Assembly (NCBI GenBank): GCA_033032175.1 | Contig: CM065310.1 | Span: 1,922,001 to 1,986,000, forward strand | Length of the DNA stretch: 64,000 nucleotides | Direction: 5' to 3' | Source of the DNA: Saturnia japonica | Taxonomy: Eukaryota; Arthropoda; Insecta; Lepidoptera; Saturniidae | In this document: positions 1 through 10,002 of the stretch, one piece after another | How positions within the stretch are numbered: position 1 is the stretch's first letter | How the letters are laid out: every line of letters begins with the position of its first letter | The notes under the pieces: generated by a model | What the model was told of the DNA's origin: nothing | What the model saw: the letters and a program-made list of their open reading frames with translations, nothing else | Databases searched by the model: none | Made by a program: the position numbers and the translations under genes

Positions 1-146
1 CGTCAAAATCGGGCCAGCCGTTTTGGAGATTACACCGAACAAACAGACAGATAGACAGACAAAAATTTCAAAAATGGTTTTTTTGTTATATGTATCGTAT
101 ATACTTTCATATGCATTAAGTAAAAAACTGTTATTTTGACATTATG
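1..146 (-). mobile_element. Helitron fragment (family H2), inverted half
   Basis: This is the reverse complement of the 5' third of the element seen complete at 27394-27914. Shared features are the 'aataacag' start region, the run of 'gtctgtct'-type repeats and 'gattttgac'. It runs off the window edge. It stands head to head with the plus-strand piece that begins at about 147, and the two share a 10-bp inverted motif, 'cgtcaaaatc' and 'gattttgacg'. Confidence 0.75.
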
Positions 147-938
147 ATTTTGACGGCACTTTCACTCATAGATAGCCTGATATTATAAGGAGTAACTTAG
201 GACACTTTTATTAAATAAAAAATTAGGGTTCCGCACAAAAAAAAAATACTGATCATGGTGAATCAATTCGGACGCTCAAAGGGCTTATGCTGAGTAAACA
301 ATAAGAGATATAGCAAACTAATTGTTCAAGCAACACTATTTTTAATCTGTGCTCCGGTTGTCTCGGTGTTTCGATGCTTGGGGGCGAGCTCTTCATAAAA
401 CGGTTTTTCGACGCCGGACTGGTCGGAATGTTCGGAGCATTATTATCATTTTTCCAAGTTTATTAAGTACTGTGATTGCCTCAGCTTGTTCGTGGTGGAA
501 CAGTTTTGTGTGTACCTAATCAGATACAATAATTCGGACAACGGCGGCCGCTACAGTGAAGTATGGATTTGCACCCGGTCACGGACACAATATCAACGGC
601 GATCCCCAGGAAAGTCGGCACTGTTCAGCTGGGCTCAGTTATTTTTGGTGGGCCTGAACAACTACCGATTCGATAGGATATAGGAAGTCCCGGGACCGGC
701 GAGTTACAAGGTTATCGAAGGCTTTAATTCGCCGTTCTTAGTATCCTGCCCCCACACTAATGTACGACATGATTGTAGGCATTAAAAAGACCTACAAAAA
801 AGCCTGGGAGAGTATATATCTATCTTCTAAGGAACACCCACAATAAGCATTTTTGTCTTTAAAATAGCAGGGAGCGGGGGAGCAAGATTCACGCGAGCAT
901 TCTGTAGTCCACATGAGCGAAGCCGCGGGTACAGCCAG
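147..938 (+). mobile_element. Helitron family H2, 3' two thirds, interrupted by solo LTR
   Basis: Positions 147-322 and 757-938 align in order with the internal and 3' parts of the copies at 27394-27914 and 16517-17008. Shared landmarks are 'gagtaacttagg', 'ggttccgcaca', 'taagagatatagcaaa' and 'agcgaagccgcgggtacag'. The 3' end reads 'cagccagt' where the family has 'cagctagt', so the CTAG terminus is mutated. A 434-bp LTR (323-756) splits it. It carries no coding sequence and is a non-autonomous element. Confidence 0.8.
323..756. mobile_element. Solo LTR with 5-bp target duplication
   Basis: The 434-bp segment begins TGTTC and ends CCCACA (TG...CA). It is flanked on both sides by 'ctaat' (318-322 and 757-761). 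Removing it with one copy of ctaat restores the continuous Helitron sequence seen at 27730-27760, which proves insertion. A 5-bp duplication fits Copia or Bel-Pao elements better than 4-bp Gypsy types, but the family cannot be named from an LTR alone. No internal region remains, so it probably formed by LTR-LTR recombination. A 65-codon open frame inside it (486-683) is not a gene. Confidence 0.85.
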
Positions 939-1774
939 TAGTAAATGTATTAGATACTACATCTGAAGAAGTTGATAGATGCCAACGATGTTATTAAAAG
1001 ATGAACACAGTTCGAGCATTATCATAATTCATAAAGTCCACCGGGCACGGCCGCACGGTGGCGAATTGTTACTCGCGGAAAGTGTTAATTTTTAAGTGAA
1101 GACGTCAAGAATGCGTTGCCACGATATTGTGGATACACACGGTCGGTAATTACGGCAGGTTGAAAATAAAAATTATATAACGTATTATGTTTGTGGAAAT
1201 TCTTTTCTTTTTACCCGACTGCGAAAAAGGAGGTTTACGTTTTTCGAGTGTATGAATTGTATATATGTCTATTTCTTCCGCCCGCTCTGTAGCCTAAACG
1301 TCTCAATGGATTTTAGCGTACGAGGTGTCGTTAGATTTGTGTTAATTGTTTGAGTGACTTAGGCTATATAATATTTAAATACGACGTCTGGGAATTAAAT
1401 AAAAAGCAAAAATGGGTAAATATTTCTTTTTAGTCAAGGGGTTCTGTGTTTCCTTTTTTATCTTTTAGCTTGTTAATCAATATATATTTAAATTTAAAGA
1501 CTTACAATACCATGTAGGTTCCTCCATTCATCTATTAATTCAACGGAAAGACGTCCACTATCTGTAGTGGATCGCATAGGATCTAAGATCGCCACAACGA
1601 CTGGTCCTGCGCTGCTCAAATCCAGAGGATTCCCGTGATCTTCACTAGCCCGTCGATCCATATAGATTCTAAATGGTATTTCCAATTGCATAAATGATTG
1701 TAGTTCGCATCGCATTTGTTGTAACTACCAGTGGATTCAGTAACAATGTTTTTTTTATTGTTTTTAGCTAGATG
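939..1774. other. No gene recognised
   Basis: AT-rich sequence. A short GC-richer stretch at about 1035-1090 has no ORF or repeat match within the window. The two overlapping minus-strand open frames (1494-1804) show no domain. Confidence 0.5.
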
Positions 1775-2160
1775 ATGGGTAAGTACAGCAAAATCCAAAT
1801 ACAACGGTGACCACTGAAAGATCTAAATCCATCTGCGGTCACCGCTGTTATGCCGGTCAGCCTAAATATCTCTTCACATTACACTTATAGCACTCAGTGT
1901 CGTAAGAAGGAGGGAACACACTGACTGGGAGAAGTTTCCACAACTTCACCTTACCCACGACAAATATAAGTCATAGATAACATTTTAGTTCGTGCCGAAA
2001 TGGCGTTTTCGTAAAACTAAAGACAAGTGCGTGTGGTTTTTTTGTGGGAGAAAGAGGAGGATATTGGATTGAACAGCTCTTTAGAACACTCACCATGATA
2101 CAGACGAAAGAACACACTCAGCGAGGCGATGATCTTGGGCAGCTTGCAAATAGCACAGTA
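1775..2160 (-). pseudogene. LINE reverse-transcriptase C-terminus remnant (CR1/Jockey type)
   Basis: On the minus strand it aligns with the plus-strand remnant at 17747-18240. Both keep the signature that decodes to IASL-x-VLYRLYHGECSEEL (here decayed) and 'ctgtggaacttctcccagtcagtg'-like sequence, followed by the 'agatctctcggtggtca' tail. This C-terminal segment is typical of insect CR1/Jockey-superfamily LINEs. No frame stays open, so it is an old 5'-truncated copy. Confidence 0.7.
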
Positions 2161-2584
2161 CTTAAGTTAAAAATACCAAAATACTTTGGGTTTGCACCAT
2201 CACTATAGAATACCGATTGTCAATTGAATTACTAAAGTATACCTATTTTTGTATTTTCGATGGGCTTCATGTTAGTGCTTATGTTCACAATTCTAGACAG
2301 AAATTGGGTAAATATTTATTGTAAGCCAATTTTAAATGTCATCATGTTTTGCACCTATGGACAATACCCAAATTCAATGAATCATTTCCGAGCTTGACAG
2401 GAAAACTTTGGAATACCGCATATAATATTTTTTGTATTTTTTGGCGCAAAAAATGGCAAAAATTATTTATTATGAGAATTTCATACTTTGAAAAATAAAG
2501 CGATAAAATGTCACGAGGTATACAAAAATACCTTTACATTTATGTTATGTTGACAATTTAAAAAAATCCTAGGCACCTTTGCGT
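2161..2584. other. No gene recognised
   Basis: AT-rich sequence with no ORF above 60 codons and no repeat match that I can place. Confidence 0.5.
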
Positions 2585-2697
2585 TTGTTGCCACTTTTTA
2601 CGTGGTTGAGTGCCTTTTGCGCTCGCCCCAAACTCGGTGAAGCTGTCAAAGCTTCTAATAGATACAAGGCCTAGTGTGTTCGAAAAAAAAAAAAAAA
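2585..2697 (+). mobile_element. Jockey 3'-end-only copy with poly(A)
   Basis: It matches the last part of the full-length Jockey (about 9870-9970): 'gagtgcc...gcgctcgcccc', then 'cggtgaagctgt'. It ends in 15 A residues (2683-2697). The hairpin arms are mutated, so this is an older, extremely 5'-truncated insertion. Confidence 0.65.
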
Positions 2698-2736
2698 CAA
2701 TTTGATTCTGCCCCACAAGATGTTATTGTTTACTAA

Positions 2737-2959
2737 TTTAATCTAAATATAATTATAAGGAAACCGTGCCTAATTGACTGACTGATATATCAATACAGCT
2801 CAAATCACTGATTAAATTGGGCTGACATTTGACATACAGATAGTTATTATGACGTAAGCATAGTGAATTTTTGATAATTCCACCCCTGAAGTGGTATAAG
2901 GGAGTTCGAAATTTCTATGGAATTATTTTTAACACGGTGATACCGTGGGGCACAACTGG
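2737..2959 (+). mobile_element. Decayed Helitron 3' portion
   Basis: It ends 'accgtggggcacaactggt', one base off the 'ggggcacagctagt' terminus seen at 12021-12029. Body motifs such as 'gctgacatttgacatacagatag' resemble the sensing-type text found in other Lepidoptera Helitrons here. Its 5' limit is uncertain. Confidence 0.45.
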
Positions 2960-3033
2960 TTAATAAATAAAACCCTGGTAAAGCTATAAACCCAATAAAG
3001 CAGTAAAAGCCATCAGTATCTGTTTCTGTATAG

Positions 3034-3092
3034 GGACCCTTAGGCTAAAAGTAAGGTCAGTTGGAAAAAAAACACCAAAATTAAAAAAAAAA
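3034..3092 (+). mobile_element. Possible Jockey 3' terminus
   Basis: The stretch 'gggacccttaggctaa', then 'gtcagtt' and an A-rich run, resembles the final 40 bases of the Jockey at 9940-9980. It is short and diverged. Confidence 0.35.
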
Positions 3093-3779
3093 TGCGTCTC
3101 GGGACGCTCGACAGAAGTGATAACTTAAACTAATCTAAGTTGAACTATTTAATATTGAAATTGTTTAACTTGAGAAAACCTTAGGTTATTACTTAAACTT
3201 TATGTAGGTATATTAATATGATAATGTCAGGAAAGGTTATTTATTAGTAAAATCTGTTATTGATTATCAAACATATTTTATCCTTAGTTACAATCCTTGA
3301 ATATTTAAATTAGAACACCGAGTAGAGAAGGGAACCAGACGGAGTGGCGCCGTAACGCGTTACGTTACGTAGCGGTTTACCCTCCCATAAGAAGTTATCA
3401 GTTAAAAAAAAAACAAATTAAAAGCTCGACTGCTGCGTGATCGCACGGAATATTCAATCGTATGTACACTTTGAGGTTAATTTTTAAAGTAAATATGATT
3501 AGGTAGGGACGTCGCTTAATGAGATCCACTCCCTGTTGGTTTGTCTTGGGCCATTTCTTCGACATTTTTATAATGATGATACTTAAAAGACGAGCTCCGT
3601 AATATTTTACGGTCTGCATACATTAATATTAACTTTTTAAATTGTATTATAATAACTTCTGCTTTTGTAATTGCAGTTTCTTATGTATTTTGAAACAAAT
3701 CCATTCCGTCAATCAAAATCAACATATTTTTTATTCAATTTAGGCCATAAGAAGGCACGGCTCGATCGGGCTTATCAAG
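3093..3779. other. No gene recognised
   Basis: It contains a palindrome 'gtaacgcgttac' at about 3351-3362 within a GC-richer patch (3310-3385). The minus-strand 73-codon frame at 3398-3619 has no recognisable domain. Confidence 0.45.
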
Positions 3780-3936
3780 ATCTTTTTTTTTCATTAATTT
3801 TTATAGTATTACATTATATACAGTTATTATAATTTTCAGTAGATGCACAGAGAAGGAATCACATCCAGACATAACCATCATTCACGTAATCAGCTACCCT
3901 ATAATAACCCTTTCGACAATAAAAACGGCTTAACAT
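3780..3936 (-). pseudogene. LINE RT C-terminus remnant, minus strand
   Basis: Positions 3838-3936 match 41128-41227 (shared 'gatgcacagagagg', 'ccagacat', 'ccctataataa'). Read on the minus strand, the better copy at 41128 encodes a K-R-V-L...K-G-Y-Y-Y tail typical of non-LTR RT C-termini. The homology stops exactly where the LTR begins at 3937, so the LTR probably landed in this older LINE. Confidence 0.5.
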
Positions 3937-4076
3937 TGTAGCGACATCTCTCGCCACAACTGACGCATCGTACACATAGCGACATCTCCGCCACAACGGA
4001 CATCCTACATCGCGATATAGAAATTAACCGAACAATTGAGTATATATACAAGACCCCGACAACAACCGTTGGGGAG
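3937..4076 (+). mobile_element. LTR, 5' part (split by the Jockey LINE)
   Basis: It starts TGTAGCGACATC and matches the 194-bp LTRs at 45344 and 46088 through 'gctatagaaattaac', the TATA-like 'gtatatatacaag' and 'caaccgttggggag'. The match stops at the 11-bp target site 'ccgttggggag' (4066-4076) and resumes at 10001. It is therefore one LTR of the miniature LTR family, interrupted by a 5.9-kb LINE. Confidence 0.88.
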
Positions 4077-4110
4077 TTCCGATTTGGTCACTGTTGCGAA
4101 CGGACGTGTC
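4066..4110 (+). promoter_or_regulatory. Internal TATA-less promoter-like start of the Jockey element
   Basis: The element begins at or next to 'agttcc' (4075-4080). About 26-28 bases downstream lies 'cggacgtgtc' (4101-4110), which contains GGACGTG. A downstream promoter element of the type RGACGTG at about +28 is known for Drosophila jockey, I and related LINEs, which lets them carry their promoter inside the transcribed region. No TATA box precedes the start within the element. The exact start base is ambiguous because it abuts the target duplication. Confidence 0.6.
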
Positions 4111-4693
4111 GCTCCGTTTTCAATTTTGACCATCACGTGACTTAATTGTTGCGATCTTATATTTGGAATTTATTTCAAATATATTGTTGCAATTACGACG
4201 TAAACCAACTGGTGTCTAACGCTCGCGTGGTAAACCGCACTTTTCGGTGCGACTTGCTTGTTTTTTTTTTTTTGTAAATCCACGGTTTTGTGGTCACTTG
4301 CTGGATACCTGACGGTGCCAACGAAGGCAAGTGGGGCGTGACCCGAGCAGCCCGCTGGTTGTCTCCTTCAGAGGCAAACAGCCAGACTCGGACGGGCCTG
4401 GGAATCTAGGCCTTTGCGGTTTTCGCATAGTCTTGCCCCAGGTGTCTCCTGCCAAACCTTCCGATCCTGCACACTCCATCCCCGGGAACCTGTTTGGGCC
4501 TAGCCCGGTTTAATTACCGGTCTGCGTCCTCGGCCCCGGGCTTGGTAGGGCTCCTTAGGGTTGATAGGTCCTTCCTGTGTGTCATTGCACCTTGACAACA
4601 GGTCTCTTGCCGACTCCGATAGTCTTTTAAATTTTTTGGCGCACCCCCCTGCCCCTAAGGCAGGGAGGCCTTTAAATTTAAAATTAAATAAAA

Positions 4694-6586
4694 ATGTCCC
4701 ACTGTCCTCCCTCTTCTGCCGCCATGGCAAATAACGTTGCCGACCTGGCCACTTGCATAGGCAAGTTGCAAGCCAGGATGAAAGCGCTGGAGGTTCAATA
4801 CCAGCGCTATCAAAATTTCGTCGTATTACGGTGTCCCTCTCTAGACGAGGAATACCGTAATCTACCTGAGAACGCCTGCGTGCGTCGCACCGCTGCGACC
4901 GCGACCCGTCATGAGGCCGTTTCAGGTAGCGAGGCGGCCGCTTCAGGTAGCAAGGCGGCCGATGACGTTACGGCCGCGACCGTTACATCCACTGGCGCCG
5001 CGCCAGTCGGCGTCGCGCCCAAACGTCCCACGCGCAGCATTACGCGCCTGTCCGCCGCGTCATCCGGGGCCGTGGCCGCGCCTACGGCCACGCCCCCTGT
5101 CCCGACTAGCCAATCGCGCGGGTCAAGCCCCGCCTCCGTCAGGCGAGGGCCGCGTAATTCGCGATCTCAATCTAGGGTTGCCAAAAATAGCCCGTACGTC
5201 CGTCCCGCGCGATCCACGGAATCCGCGTTAAAAACGAAAAACTCGTTTTCGGCCCTTCCGGTCGAACAAGACTCGCCCACGTGTCCGGATCCATCTCCGG
5301 AGATGGATACCGAGAACGACGGCTTCACCGTCGTGGCGTCGCGTAAGCGAACGGCGCGTAGCAGTCCGACTGCTCAACCGGCGCCTAAGGTAATAGCTAA
5401 GGCAGTAGTCAGGGGCGCCGCCGCCCCCGCGTCCTCCCAGCTCCCCGCGCCCGCCGGCGGGAAAAAAGAGCGTGCCCCACCTCCAATCATAATCCGGGAC
5501 AAGGCGGCCTGGATGGGAGTCTGCAATGAGATGCGCAGACTCAAACTCGACTACCACAAGGCTAGAAACATAGTAAACGGGATTTCTATTTCGGTGAGTT
5601 CTTCGGAAACTCACCGTAAACTAACCACCCTCCTCCGGCAGAAAGGTCTGCAATTTTATACGTATTCGCTCGCAGAGGAGCGCGTCCTCCGAGTGGTCAT
5701 CCGCCGCATTCCGGTGGAGCTCGACCCGTCGGAGGTGTGCTCCTCGCTCAAGGAGCAAAGTTATCCCATCCGGGAAGTACACCGGATGTACAGTAAAGAT
5801 AAGCGGCCACTACAAATGGTAGTGGCCATATTGGACCTTTCCCCCGAGGGAAAGGCCATCTTCCAGCTAGAGACGGTGTGCGGGCTCTCCGGGATTAACG
5901 TGGAGCCCCCACACAAAAACCACCAGCCTGCGCAGTGCCACAACTGCCAGCTGTACGGGCACGCTGCCCGTAACTGTCATTCTCGTCCGCGGTGCGTAAA
6001 GTGCCGAGAGGACCACCCCACACGGGAGTGCACGCGCGAGCGTGACTCCGTCGTCCCCCCGAGCTGCGTGTTATGCGGGGAGGAGGGGCATCCCGCGAAT
6101 TATCGCGGTTGCCCCAAGGCCCCGCGTACCACGCGGCCACGTACACAGAGGCAGGCGGCCCCCCGGGCGGCGCCCCCCGCCTCAGCCATCAAAGCGCAAC
6201 CCCTGCTGGCGTCAGGGGAATTTCCCGCGCTGCCGGTCCCGCGCCAGCTCCCGGCCGCCGCCGGCCCCTCCGCACCCCGCGTGGTGCAACCGCAACCCGT
6301 GCGTTCATCGCAGAACGCATGGGGCCCCCGCCGCCCCAATCCACAGCCCCTTATGGCTATGGATATTCCCGCGCCCCGCGCTCCTGCGCCCCGCGCGCCC
6401 GCTAACACTGTCGTCAATAGTAACGACCTAATGATACTGCTCACCCGCGAGCACGATATCCGCGAGCTCATCGAATACAATGACCATTTGGAGCGCTTCG
6501 GTCTCATCAAGACCGCTTGCGCGTTCCCCCGCCTCGTAGAGACACTACAACGTCTCGATCGCGAGGCGAGTAGTAATAAAAATTAG
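4694..6586 (+). CDS. Jockey ORF1, gag-like nucleic-acid-binding protein (630 aa)
   Basis: This ORF encodes the RNA-binding/chaperone protein that packages the element RNA. An uninterrupted 630-codon frame runs from the ATG at 4694. An in-frame ATG at 4724 has a better context (gccATGg) and could be the real start. The N-terminal 45 residues look helical (KLQARMKALEVQYQRYQ). Residues of about 60-260 are low-complexity and Ala/Pro/Ser/Arg-rich. A segment at about 325-400 resembles the PRE_C2HC domain found before zinc knuckles in Jockey gags. Three knuckles follow: CHNCQLYGHAARNC (about 415-428), CVKCREDHPTREC (about 434-446) and CVLCGEEGHPANYRGC (about 457-472). The Pro-rich tail ends in a short charged helix. 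It stands 9 bases upstream of ORF2 in the same frame, which suggests termination-reinitiation. Base composition is much more GC-rich than the surroundings. Confidence 0.93.
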   Translation: MSHCPPSSAAMANNVADLATCIGKLQARMKALEVQYQRYQNFVVLRCPSLDEEYRNLPENACVRRTAATATRHEAVSGSEAAASGSKAADDVTAATVTSTGAAPVGVAPKRPTRSITRLSAASSGAVAAPTATPPVPTSQSRGSSPASVRRGPRNSRSQSRVAKNSPYVRPARSTESALKTKNSFSALPVEQDSPTCPDPSPEMDTENDGFTVVASRKRTARSSPTAQPAPKVIAKAVVRGAAAPASSQLPAPAGGKKERAPPPIIIRDKAAWMGVCNEMRRLKLDYHKARNIVNGISISVSSSETHRKLTTLLRQKGLQFYTYSLAEERVLRVVIRRIPVELDPSEVCSSLKEQSYPIREVHRMYSKDKRPLQMVVAILDLSPEGKAIFQLETVCGLSGINVEPPHKNHQPAQCHNCQLYGHAARNCHSRPRCVKCREDHPTRECTRERDSVVPPSCVLCGEEGHPANYRGCPKAPRTTRPRTQRQAAPRAAPPASAIKAQPLLASGEFPALPVPRQLPAAAGPSAPRVVQPQPVRSSQNAWGPRRPNPQPLMAMDIPAPRAPAPRAPANTVVNSNDLMILLTREHDIRELIEYNDHLERFGLIKTACAFPRLVETLQRLDREASSNKN

Positions 6587-6595
6587 GGCCTTTCA

Positions 6596-9491
6596 ATGGC
6601 TAAGTTTAAACCGAAAGCGTTAAATCTTTCATTTTTTAACGCGCGAAGCCTACTTCCGCAGCGTGATCTCGTCGCGACCTTTCTTAAAGATCACCAAGTA
6701 GATGTTCTTTTAGTGCAGGAGACGCTCTTAAAGCGTGCTAAACGTGATCCAAAAATCGCGAACTACAATATTGTAAGAAATGACCGGGCCGGCCGCGGGG
6801 GCGGCACTCTCATTTATTACAAACGATCGTTATATTGTACGCCGGTAGATCCTCCGATACTTACCAATATGGAAGTATCCGTGTGTAGACTAGGAATGAC
6901 CGACCACCCGTCCATAACGTTAGTCTCAGTTTATCTCTCGCCGAGGAAAGAGCCTCTCAGGTCTGACCTAGAAAAGCTACTTTCGCTCGGTGAATCGGTC
7001 ATTATAGCGGGTGACCTCAATTGTGGACACACTTCGTTTGGCAATTGGAGAGACTCCAGTAATGGGGTTAAACTCGAAGAGCTAACGAACGTGCTAAACT
7101 TTGATGTCATAGCGCCACCCACTCCCACCCACTTTCAAGACAACTGTATGCCGACAGTGCTTGATGTAGCTCTCATTAAAGGTATCGCGCTTCGGTTACG
7201 ACTCATTCGGGTCGTACACGAGCTCGACTCCGACCACCGTCCGGTCATCATGCAGCTAGGTCAACCAGACGACTCTAGCCCTCCTTCGGTCCAAGTGGTT
7301 GACTATGCCAAGCTAAAACATTATCTTGCGGACAGGCCGTCCTCGTCCAGCTTAGATAGGATCCCGGACGTATTGGGGTCCGTTGCGGACGTAGATCTCG
7401 CGATCGATTCCCTGGTCGACCACCTGCAGGCCGGCATCGGAGAGGCCTCGAGAGAGGTCGAAGAGGCGAGCGATCGCCGCTTCGTACTCCCTGCCGACGT
7501 GCGGGCGTTGTTGACGGAAAAGAACGCGGCGACTCGTGCGCACGACCACTATCCGACCGAGGAAAACCGCGCACGTTTACGCGCACTTCAAAGATCGGTT
7601 AGAGCCCGTATATTAGAACTCAGAAGTCACAGATGGGACGCCCTCGTCGAAGGGCTAAGGCCGTCGCATCTGGCTTACTGGAAATTAGCTCACAGCCTCA
7701 AAATAGAGGCTTCTTATCTTATGCCCCCCCTCGAGAGGGGTCCCGGTATACCGCTCGCCTTCGATAGCAGCGACAAGGCGGAGTGCCTCGCCACTTGTTT
7801 GGAGAGCCAGTGCTCTCCGAACAGTGTCGATGCAAATACCGACCGGGTCGAGGGTATCGATGGATGCGTGCGGGAGCTGGATAAGCTCCCCGCGACAGAC
7901 TCCCTGTCCCCAGTCACGTCTGAGGAGGTTCTTTCCATTATAAAAAGCCTTAAGCTTAGAAAAGCACCAAGTCCCGACGGGATCAGGAATGAAGTACTTA
8001 GACTTCTTCCCGATCGCCTCATAGCTCTTTTGGTCTGCATCTTCAATGTAGCCATAGCCCACTGTCCATTTTCCAGCCGCCTGGAAAAAGGCCATAGTCA
8101 TAGGTATCCGTAAGCCCGGCAAGAGCGCGTCGCTTCCCGACAGCTATCGCCCGATCAGTCTCCTAAATACTTTAGGGAAAATGTACGAGCGGATCCTTCT
8201 GAACCGTCTCAAGTCAGTAATAGAGGAGAAAGACCTCTATCCGCCTGAGCAATTCGGTTTCCGTGCTAGATATTCTTGCACTCATCAAGTGCACCGCCTC
8301 ACGGAGCACGTTGCATTTAATTTTGCTGAATTATATAAACCCCGCCGTACACTTGCGGTCTTTTTCGACGTTGCCAAGGCCTTCGATAAGGTCTGGCACG
8401 AGGGATTGATCTACAAGTTGTATCACTTTGAAGTCCCCGATAGGCTAATTAAAATAATTCGCGACTATCTAACAGATCGCACCTTTCGCTATAGAGTGGA
8501 AGGTGAATTGTCCACGCCCCGTCCAATACGCTCAGGCGTTCCCCAAGGTTCGATCCTGGCTCCTAGCCTATTTAACCTGTACGTCAGTGACCTACCTCGA
8601 CTCCCGGAGGTCGAGGTAGGGCTATACGCTGACGATACAGTCTTATATGCCTCAGATAGGAATAGATCCCACCTCAGACACAAAGTCCAACGCTCCGTGA
8701 CCACTCTCGGGAAGTGGTTTAACGAGTGGCGTATAGCCGTTAATCCCTCGAAGAGCGCCGCGATGCTCTTCGATGCGGATTCGTCACAGATACCGTGGAA
8801 GCTTAAACCTGTTAAGCTCTACGATAATCCGATTCCGTATGTAAGAGAGACCAAATATCTAGGGGTAACCCTAGATAGTAGGCTCTCTTTTAGACCCCAC
8901 ATCCGTAAGGTTAGGAACAGGGCCGCGTGGGTCCTGGGCCGGTTGCATCCTCTGTTGTGTTCGGTGAGTAAAATGTCCACGCGACATAAGCTCACGCTCT
9001 ACAAGACGTGTATTCGACCAATTTTGACATACAGTTGCGCCGTGTTCGCACATATGTCCGAGTCGAGTTTCAAACGGTTACAATCGATACAGAATAGGTT
9101 CCTCTATCGTCTCACCGGGGCCCCGTGGTATGTTCGAAGCGTAGATCTCCATAGAGATATGGAGCTTCCTTCGATACATGCCTACGTTAAACAGCTCTCC
9201 CGTTCGTATTTCGACACCGCGTCGAACCACACGAATCCGTTAATAAAAACAGCCGCCACTTATGTTCCGGCACCCACGGACATCCGGTGCAAACGCCGGC
9301 CGCGCAATATTTTTATTGATCCCGACGATCACATCGAAAATTCGAATAAATATTACACATCCGTCTCTCCAAACAGAGCGTGCCAGCGCCCACGCCCGCG
9401 TAACCACCGTTCTCTCCGCAGAGGGCGGGCGGTCAATTTCGCTCCAGCACACCCGTCACGTCCACCCTCTCTAGCGGTAACCCAAGCCTAG
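6596..9491 (+). pseudogene. Jockey ORF2, APE endonuclease plus reverse transcriptase, one frameshift
   Basis: The first frame (6596-8113) carries an apurinic-type endonuclease: NARSLLPQ near residue 15, VQETLL near 42, AGDLNCGH near 140 and SDHRPVIM near 213. These include the catalytic Asn, Glu, Asp and His positions of the family. A linker follows, then the start of the RT domain (KLRKAPSPDGIRNEVLR). Around 8066-8067 one extra C relative to the expected reading moves the coding sequence to the +1 frame, and the first frame stops at 8111-8113. The second frame continues without a gap through FFDVAKAFDKVW, SGVPQGSILAPSLFNLY and the catalytic LYADDTVLYA (8622-8651) to the stop at 9489-9491. 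The ATG at 8181 is only the first Met after the break, not a real start. I see no RNase H domain. Apart from the single shift, all RT motifs look intact; a sequencing error is possible. Confidence 0.93.
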
Positions 9492-9967
9492 GTCCGTTCC
9501 TCGGTGTGAAACCCTTGGGTCAGGCAACCGCCCGCGCGATACAAGTGACACTGTACGTGCATCACTTAGCTACCTACATACAACACTACACACGTATGAA
9601 CATACACACGTGCACACCACACAGGTACATAGGTTCTGTGAGGGACCTTTTTTTTTCTTTTTTTACGCTAGTTAGTTAGCGCTAGTTAGTGTAGAAACAT
9701 TCCGATTATTGAATACACATACGCACGGTTCCTTCCTTCCTCCCAGGAATTTAGTTAGCTCGAATCGTAGGTGTAGGGATTCGAATAGATCGCGACCTAT
9801 TTGCGAACGCGACGACCGCCCGAGCCGAGGTCCGGCCACTTTGGCACCCTCGTGCGAGTCGTCCACAAAACTTTCGCGGCTGAGTGCCCTCTGCGCTCGC
9901 CCCCAAGTCCGGTGAAGCTGTAAAAGCCGCAGCGGCTTTAGGGCCCCTAAGGCTAACAGTGTAGTCA

Positions 9968-10000
<33 letters not shown>
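9492..10000 (+). other. Jockey 3' UTR with terminal stem-loop and poly(A)
   Basis: It contains a perfect 7-bp stem AAAGCCG/CGGCTTT with a CAG loop (9923-9939), 30-odd bases before the tail, then 'gggcccctaaggctaac' and 30 A residues (9971-10000). The stem-loop region is also the most conserved part of the truncated copies. LINE RTs often recognise such 3' structures in their RNA; that role is inferred here. Confidence 0.75.

Positions 10001-10002
<2 letters not shown>

Larger units (their letters stand above)
4077..10000 (+). mobile_element. Full-length Jockey-clade non-LTR retrotransposon
   Basis: The complete element has a 617-bp 5' UTR, ORF1 (4694-6586), ORF2 (6596-9491, one frameshift), a 3' UTR and a 30-base poly(A) at 9971-10000. 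The direct repeat 'ccgttggggag' (4066-4076 and 10001-10011) is an 11-bp target-site duplication. The order gag-like ORF1 with three zinc knuckles, then endonuclease-RT, with a poly(A) tail and no RNase H seen, is that of the Jockey clade. The 5' UTR holds a poly(T) run at about 4260-4273 and no other recognisable gene. It is the probable source type for the 5'-truncated copies at 2585, 15540, 23299, 26456, 28055 and 32862. A single frameshift, an uninterrupted ORF1 and a clean duplication point to a fairly recent insertion. Confidence 0.95.

Noticed and set aside
486..683. 65-codon frame
   Set aside because: It lies wholly inside the solo LTR and has no domain.
5228..5614. 128-codon minus-strand frame opposite ORF1
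   Set aside because: It is an antisense shadow of the GC-rich ORF1. The plus-strand product has recognisable zinc knuckles and this one has nothing.
8181..9491. Independent RT gene starting at the ATG at 8181
   Set aside because: RT homology continues upstream of this ATG in the same frame to the frameshift near 8066. It is the second half of ORF2.
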